The notes beneath the pieces are model-generated. The model saw nothing but the letters and a program-made list of their open reading frames with translations. It was not told where the DNA came from and ran no database searches. This document shows, piece after piece, positions 5,977-9,670 of a DNA stretch of 9,670 bases. The DNA comes from an uncultured Bacteroidia bacterium. GTDB lineage: Bacteria > Bacteroidota > Bacteroidia > Bacteroidales > UBA932. Every line of letters begins with the position of its first letter. The stretch's first letter is position 1. Position numbers and translations under genes: made by a program. Location: NCBI GenBank assembly GCA_902795785.1, contig CADBMK010000003.1, positions 1 to 9,670 of the forward strand. Reading direction: 5' to 3'.

Positions 5977-7424
5977 AGAAGAGATACTATCCTGCCCATA
6001 AGGTCATAGACATTGACCTTTTCACCGGCAACGTTATTTGTAAGAAGCGAGAACACTATGGTGTTTTCGCTTTTTCCGTCAGTAGGAAGGATGTAACCGC
6101 TGAAGCAGCGTACGCCTCCCATTGAACCGGTCTTGAAATAACAGCGCTTCTTGACGCTCTCCGGCTCGGACTTCATCCTGTGGGTGAGCGTTCCTCTTCC
6201 CGGGCCTGGCAGGGACTCGCAGTACGTGTCGAATACATCGCTGCGGAACATCATCGTAAGGAAACGGACGAAGAAATCAGGGGAGATGTAGTTGTGTCTG
6301 CTGAGTCCGCTGCCGTCATCCGTGTTGATGCCGTAGGATGTGTCCACTCCAAGGCTCTCAAGATGCATTTTTATGGCTTCCGGTGCGATGCCGTAGGAGC
6401 AGCTGTTGTACATCGACATACTGAGCTGCTTGAAAAGGGTCTCGGCGTAGAAGTTGTCGCTTCTGTGGTTGCAGATCTTTACAATGTCCTTGATCTCAGG
6501 AGAATAGGTCTCTCCGATTATTACCAGGCTGCTGCTGTCCGCCTTGGCGTCTGAGGAGTCACCGGCTTCGTCCTTTACGGCTATGCCGTTGTCCTTGAGG
6601 TATTCTGTGAAGTAGTAGGCGCAGGTGAGTGCTCCATAGCGGTTGCTGCAGGCAATCTTCCTGGTTTTTGAATCTACTCCTAGTGTGCCTGTCATAAGGG
6701 CGTCGTTGGAGAGGGGACTGTTGTAGTAAACCAGATTGTTGCCGCTGCCGGCCGCCCCTGTCCTGCTTATATTCTTAAGGTTGAGCCATGGCGTCTTAGG
6801 ATAGAGCGGAATCACGTTAACCTTGTCCAGAGGCTTTGCGCCCGGGACCACCCTGAAATCCTGGATGTTCTCGTAGAAGCAAAGGCCGTCTCCGGATGCT
6901 CCGTAGTCATAGCCCAGGTCGTCATACTCCCAGGAACCCATATCCACTCCGTCAAAATACCTTCCGTCTCCAATAACCCTTCCGTCAATCTTGCGGATTC
7001 CGGCTTCCCTGATGAAGGCTGCCCACTTTGCAAACAGTTCGTTTACAGGCGTAGCTATTGAATCCGAAGACGCAATTGTTGGATCTCCTCCTCCTATGAT
7101 ATAGAGGTCTCCTTTAAGGACTCCGTTCTGAATCTTGCCGTCATAGCCCAGATGGGTAGTGAAGCGGTGGTGCTCCCCAAGTTTCTGGAGTGCCAGTCCT
7201 GTGGTGATGAGCTTGTTGTTGGATGCAGGAGTCATCTTCTTCTGGCTGTACAGGTTGGCAAGGGTGTCTCCGTTCTGCTTTACGGCAAGGATGCCCCAGA
7301 TAGCATCTCCAAGAGGGCTTTCTCTGTCAAGCTTTTCGACGTAACGCTGCGCGTCGGTGTTCTGCCCGAACGATGCCGTGAATGCAAGGGCTGCAAGTAG
7401 GGTTAGAAGGAGTTTCTTTGTCAT
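5961..7424 (-). CDS. dacB: D-alanyl-D-alanine carboxypeptidase/endopeptidase, PBP4/DacB family (peptidase S13)
   Basis: A periplasmic penicillin-binding protein that trims terminal D-Ala from, or cuts cross-links in, peptidoglycan. The 487 residues compare with 477 in E. coli DacB. A Sec signal peptide occupies about 1-20 (MTKKLLLTLLAALAFTASFG, probable cleavage before Q21), with no lipobox. The three active-site motifs are intact: S68-N-N-K71, S322-D-N324 and K431-T-G433. The roughly 250-residue gap between the first two is the inserted domains that mark the S13 family, and DGSGLSRHN at 370-378 is another family signature. The ATG at 7424 is supported by the signal peptide directly after it. 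It is transcribed alone, leftwards, from the region shared with pepT, and ends by overlapping the oxidoreductase stop by 4 bp. Confidence 0.95.
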   Translation of the reverse strand: MTKKLLLTLLAALAFTASFGQNTDAQRYVEKLDRESPLGDAIWGILAVKQNGDTLANLYSQKKMTPASNNKLITTGLALQKLGEHHRFTTHLGYDGKIQNGVLKGDLYIIGGGDPTIASSDSIATPVNELFAKWAAFIREAGIRKIDGRVIGDGRYFDGVDMGSWEYDDLGYDYGASGDGLCFYENIQDFRVVPGAKPLDKVNVIPLYPKTPWLNLKNISRTGAAGSGNNLVYYNSPLSNDALMTGTLGVDSKTRKIACSNRYGALTCAYYFTEYLKDNGIAVKDEAGDSSDAKADSSSLVIIGETYSPEIKDIVKICNHRSDNFYAETLFKQLSMSMYNSCSYGIAPEAIKMHLESLGVDTSYGINTDDGSGLSRHNYISPDFFVRFLTMMFRSDVFDTYCESLPGPGRGTLTHRMKSEPESVKKRCYFKTGSMGGVRCFSGYILPTDGKSENTIVFSLLTNNVAGEKVNVYDLMGRIVSLLAKEN

Positions 7425-7447
7425 TTTCTATGCGGTTTGTCTTATTA

Positions 7448-7480
7448 CAAATATAGTGCATCTGGCAGAAAATGAGTAAA
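7448..7480 (-). promoter_or_regulatory. Candidate dacB promoter
   Basis: Read on the minus strand, TATATTTG (plus coordinates 7455-7448) fully matches the -7 consensus TAnnTTTG. A -33-like TTTA (plus 7480-7477) lies 21 bases upstream, one mismatch from TTTG. The start site would fall near 7441, giving a leader of about 17 nt before the ATG at 7424. The -33 half overlaps the -7 element of the divergent pepT promoter. Confidence 0.55.
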
Positions 7481-7484
7481 TTTG
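7477..7484 (+). promoter_or_regulatory. Candidate pepT promoter -7 element
   Basis: TAAATTTG matches TAnnTTTG exactly and would place the start near 7490, about 20 nt before the pepT ATG at 7510. No TTTG or TTG occurs 19-21 bases upstream; that position is occupied by the divergent dacB -7 element. The promoter may be weak or activator-dependent. The leader is A/T-rich without a Shine-Dalgarno sequence. Confidence 0.5.
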
Positions 7485-7509
7485 AAAATCTTAAACATTA
7501 ATTATTTAT

Positions 7510-8730
7510 ATGGAAAAATTACTTGACAGATTCCTCAGATATGTTTCGGTTGACACCCAGTCAAATGAGGAATCAGAAAGCCAGCCAAGCACATCCAAGC
7601 AGCTCAACCTTCTGGGTATGCTCCGTGACGAGCTTCAGGCCCTCGGCGTTGAGGCTTCTCTCGACGAATATGGATATGTTATGGGCAGGATTCCTGCCAA
7701 TACAGATAAGAAGGCCCCTAAGATTGGTTTCATCGCCCACGTAGATACTGCGCCGGACGCATCCGGAAAGGATGTCAAACCGCAGATTATTGAGAATTAC
7801 GATGGAACTGACATTGCCCTTAAGGGCGTGGATGGACTTTTCCTTAAGCCTTCTGAGTTCCCGGAGATGCTTGCCCACAAGGGTAAGACCCTTATTACCA
7901 CCGATGGAACAACCCTCCTGGGCGCTGACGACAAGGCTGGTGTAGCGGAGATAATGAACGCCGTGCAGTATATCGTGGAGCATCCTGAATTCAAGCACGG
8001 AGAAATCCGCATCGGCTTTACTCCTGACGAGGAAATCGGAAGGGGAGTGGTGAAGTTTGACGTTAAGAAGTTTGACGCTGACTATGCCTATACAATGGAC
8101 GGCGGAGACCTCGGAGAACTTGAGTTTGAGAATTTCAACGCTGCCAAGGCCGTAATTAAGGTCCAGGGCAGGAACGTTCACCCGGGCTATGCAAAGGGAA
8201 AGATGAAGAACGCCATCCTCGTGGGACAGGAGTTTGCCAGCCTTCTCCCTGTGGAGCAGAGACCTGAGTTTACGGAAGGTTATGAAGGGTTTTTCCACAT
8301 CGTCGGATTCAGCGGTTCAGTTGAGGAGGCATCTCTCACCTATATCATTCGTGACCACGATATGGCCAAGTTCGAGGCAAGGAAGAAGACCGTAATGGAA
8401 ACTGCCGACTTTATCAATAAGAAATATGGAGATGGAACGGTAGAAGCCGTGGTTACCGACCAGTATTACAATATGCGCAAGGAGGTGGAACCTTATTACT
8501 TCATCGTAGAGAAGGCCATAAAGGCTATGGAGATGGAGGGAATCAAGCCTAAGGTACAGCCGATACGCGGAGGTACGGACGGTGCCAACCTCAGCTTCAG
8601 GGGACTTCCTTGCCCTAATATTTTTGCAGGTGGACTGAACTTCCACGGAAAGATGGAATTCGTTCCTCTTGAGAATATGGAGGCTGCCTCAAAGGTTATC
8701 CTGAATATTATTTCTCTGTATCAGGAGTAA
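7510..8730 (+). CDS. pepT: Peptidase T (tripeptide aminopeptidase, M20B)
   Basis: A cytoplasmic di-zinc exopeptidase that removes N-terminal residues from tripeptides. Length 406, against 408 in E. coli. All expected metal and catalytic residues are present: H77 and D79 in AHVDTAPD, bridging D140 in LGADDKAG, E174/E175 in TPDEEIGRG, D197 in YTMDGG and H379 in NFHGKMEF. The substrate-binding stretch PIRGGTDGANLSFRG at 351-365 is also intact. No signal peptide is present. The start at 7510 puts the N-terminus (MEKLLDRFLRYVSVDTQS) in line with the family. It is divergent from dacB and convergent with the OstA-like gene, whose last 23 bp it overlaps. It probably has its own promoter and supplies amino acids from imported or recycled peptides. 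Confidence 0.97.
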   Translation: MEKLLDRFLRYVSVDTQSNEESESQPSTSKQLNLLGMLRDELQALGVEASLDEYGYVMGRIPANTDKKAPKIGFIAHVDTAPDASGKDVKPQIIENYDGTDIALKGVDGLFLKPSEFPEMLAHKGKTLITTDGTTLLGADDKAGVAEIMNAVQYIVEHPEFKHGEIRIGFTPDEEIGRGVVKFDVKKFDADYAYTMDGGDLGELEFENFNAAKAVIKVQGRNVHPGYAKGKMKNAILVGQEFASLLPVEQRPEFTEGYEGFFHIVGFSGSVEEASLTYIIRDHDMAKFEARKKTVMETADFINKKYGDGTVEAVVTDQYYNMRKEVEPYYFIVEKAIKAMEMEGIKPKVQPIRGGTDGANLSFRGLPCPNIFAGGLNFHGKMEFVPLENMEAASKVILNIISLYQE

Positions 8731-9670
8731 CCTCTGGTTTTTCTTCAACAGGATTCTGGCTCGCTTTGATTCTTTCATAGCGGGCCTTATATTTTTGGAA
8801 CATCCTGTCGTCCTCGTTCTTGGCCTGATCCAGTTTCTTCAGCATCTTGAGGGTGCGCTTGCGGGCCTTGGCCTTTTTCTTCTCTTCCTTTGCTGCGGCT
8901 TTCTCTGCGTCCCTGCGGTCAAGCTCAGCCCAGCGCGCCTCCTTGGCTGCAAGCCTTTCCTTGCGCTTCTGCTCTTTGGCCGCCTTCTTGAGCGCCTTAG
9001 GGTCAGGTGTGACTACGGTATCCTTGACGGCGGTTGCAACAGTGTCTACGGCTGCGGTGATGGCAGTGGTATCGACTCTGACTGTAGTATCCTTGCTGAC
9101 TGGAATTGCTACCACTGTATCCACTACTGCCTTGACCGTGTCTACGGTGTGCTTGATTGCAGTATCTTTTGGAGCCCTCTTGATCTTAGGATGGGCCAGG
9201 CCTTCCCTGATCTCTTTCATGTAGCCCGGGAAGTAAATCTCGGTTTCCTGGAAGACAGGCTGGGTGATTCTTTCGTATGTAAGCCTGTTAGAAGGCTTGA
9301 GTTCCTGGGTGGAGATTGCGTACCTGTCCTCAGGCTTCTTTTCGATGTCCCATCTGAAGCCTTTGAGTTCCCTTTCAGGCTTTGGCAACTGGACCACAGG
9401 GTAGGCGTCGTTCTTGATGGCTTCGAAGTAAACGATGCCGTCTATTTCACCGTTCTTGAGGGTGGCCGACATCATCTTGCTCTCGAATTTGTCCACGGTG
9501 GCAAGGGCTTCCTTCTCCTTGAGGTAGAACAGACCGTTGGCCGTTCCCAGGGCGTCGAACCTTGCAAGAGTTCCGGTGGTGTCGAAGTATGCCACCATTT
9601 CCGCACCCTTGATCTGGTCGAAATGCAGGGAGTCTTCCTGTACTGAGATGAAGGCGTCCGACATCAGAAC
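8708..9670 (-). CDS. OstA/LptA-like protein, C-terminal part with a charged tail (5' end outside window)
   Basis: The frame is open to the right edge (two codons precede the first ATG at 9664), so that ATG is internal and 320 C-terminal residues are seen. Numbering from that ATG, residues 1-105 fit the Bacteroidetes OstA-like beta-jellyroll protein linked to LPS transport: SVQEDSLHFDQIKGAEMVAYF at 7-27 (a 21-residue span), NGEIDGIVYF at 71-80 and the closing signature ELKGFRWDIEKKPED at 99-113. After a short conserved-looking stretch comes a low-complexity linker rich in VDTV units (167-217), then a Lys/Ala/Glu/Arg block predicted to be helical or coiled coil (222-301) and an acidic end. By family it should be periplasmic; the signal peptide lies off-window. 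It converges on pepT with a 23-bp overlap. The OstA assignment rests on pattern recognition, not a search. Confidence 0.75.
   Translation of the reverse strand, partial: VLMSDAFISVQEDSLHFDQIKGAEMVAYFDTTGTLARFDALGTANGLFYLKEKEALATVDKFESKMMSATLKNGEIDGIVYFEAIKNDAYPVVQLPKPERELKGFRWDIEKKPEDRYAISTQELKPSNRLTYERITQPVFQETEIYFPGYMKEIREGLAHPKIKRAPKDTAIKHTVDTVKAVVDTVVAIPVSKDTTVRVDTTAITAAVDTVATAVKDTVVTPDPKALKKAAKEQKRKERLAAKEARWAELDRRDAEKAAAKEEKKKAKARKRTLKMLKKLDQAKNEDDRMFQKYKARYERIKASQNPVEEKPEVTPDTEK
8722..8745 (+). terminator. Weak terminator-like hairpin at the pepT stop codon
   Basis: CAGGAG (8722-8727) can pair with CTCTG (8732-8736) around TAAC with one bulged G, followed by GTTTTTCTT (8737-8745). The stem is short and includes the pepT TAA in its loop. 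It could end pepT transcription before it runs far into the antisense of the next gene. The support is modest. Confidence 0.3.

Noticed and set aside
7573..8298. A 241-codon open frame antisense to pepT.
   Set aside because: It lies wholly within an intact, well-recognised gene, shows no motifs or signal sequence, and is explained by codon bias of the sense gene.
8795..9646. A 283-codon plus-strand open frame, Leu/Cys/Gly-rich, opposite the OstA-like gene.
   Set aside because: Its composition is the complement of Lys/Ala/Glu-rich codons on the minus strand; there is no recognisable domain or promoter, and the minus-strand frame carries the family signature.
1..9670. Mobile element, CRISPR, defence, toxin-antitoxin or biosynthetic cluster.
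   Set aside because: No terminal repeats, transposase or integrase motifs, direct-repeat/spacer pattern or nuclease/helicase defence genes are present; every recognisable gene is chromosomal housekeeping.

Overview
The window reads as a stretch of ordinary chromosome from a member of the Bacteroidota, most likely order Bacteroidales. Three things point there: a promoter matching the Bacteroidetes consensus (TTTG-N19-TAnnTTTG) with no E. coli-type -35/-10 or clear Shine-Dalgarno sequences; A/T-rich leaders in front of start codons; and lineage-typical proteins (an OstA-like LPS-transport protein, a DUF5009-type acyltransferase, a roughly 950-residue FAD/Fe-S oxidoreductase). I cannot place the family or genus from this sequence alone.

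Layout, left to right. (1) 2-718, plus: the C-terminal two thirds of a multispanning acyltransferase that runs off the left edge. (2) 756-1280, plus: a YfcE/MJ0936-type metallophosphoesterase behind a pure A/T spacer. (3) 1321-1677, plus: a self-contained transcription unit with the best promoter in the window, a structured 5' leader, a 60-residue Ala/Asp/Glu-rich lipoprotein and a strong intrinsic terminator. (4) 1720-5964, plus: radA followed after 6 nt by a large FAD plus Fe-S oxidoreductase, probably one operon. (5) 5961-7424, minus: a DacB/PBP4-type D-Ala-D-Ala carboxypeptidase that meets the oxidoreductase tail to tail with a 4-bp overlap inside a perfect 10-bp inverted repeat. (6) 7510-8730, plus: peptidase T, divergent from dacB across an 85-bp region with interlocked candidate promoters. 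(7) 8708-9670, minus: the C-terminal part of an OstA/LptA-like protein with a long charged tail, overlapping the end of pepT by 23 bp and running off the right edge.

Functionally this is a mix of envelope work (acyltransferase, lipoprotein, PBP4, OstA-like LPS transport), DNA repair (RadA), redox metabolism of a 2-hydroxyacid (FAD/Fe-S protein) and peptide use (PepT). No gene-free stretch exceeds 132 bases. I found no tRNA, rRNA, CRISPR array, insertion sequence, integrase, toxin-antitoxin or defence genes, and no sign of a new multi-gene system. What deserves a second look is regulatory and architectural: the palindrome shared by two stop codons, the hairpin cluster before radA, the interlocked divergent promoters, the highly structured lipoprotein unit, and the tail of the OstA-like protein.
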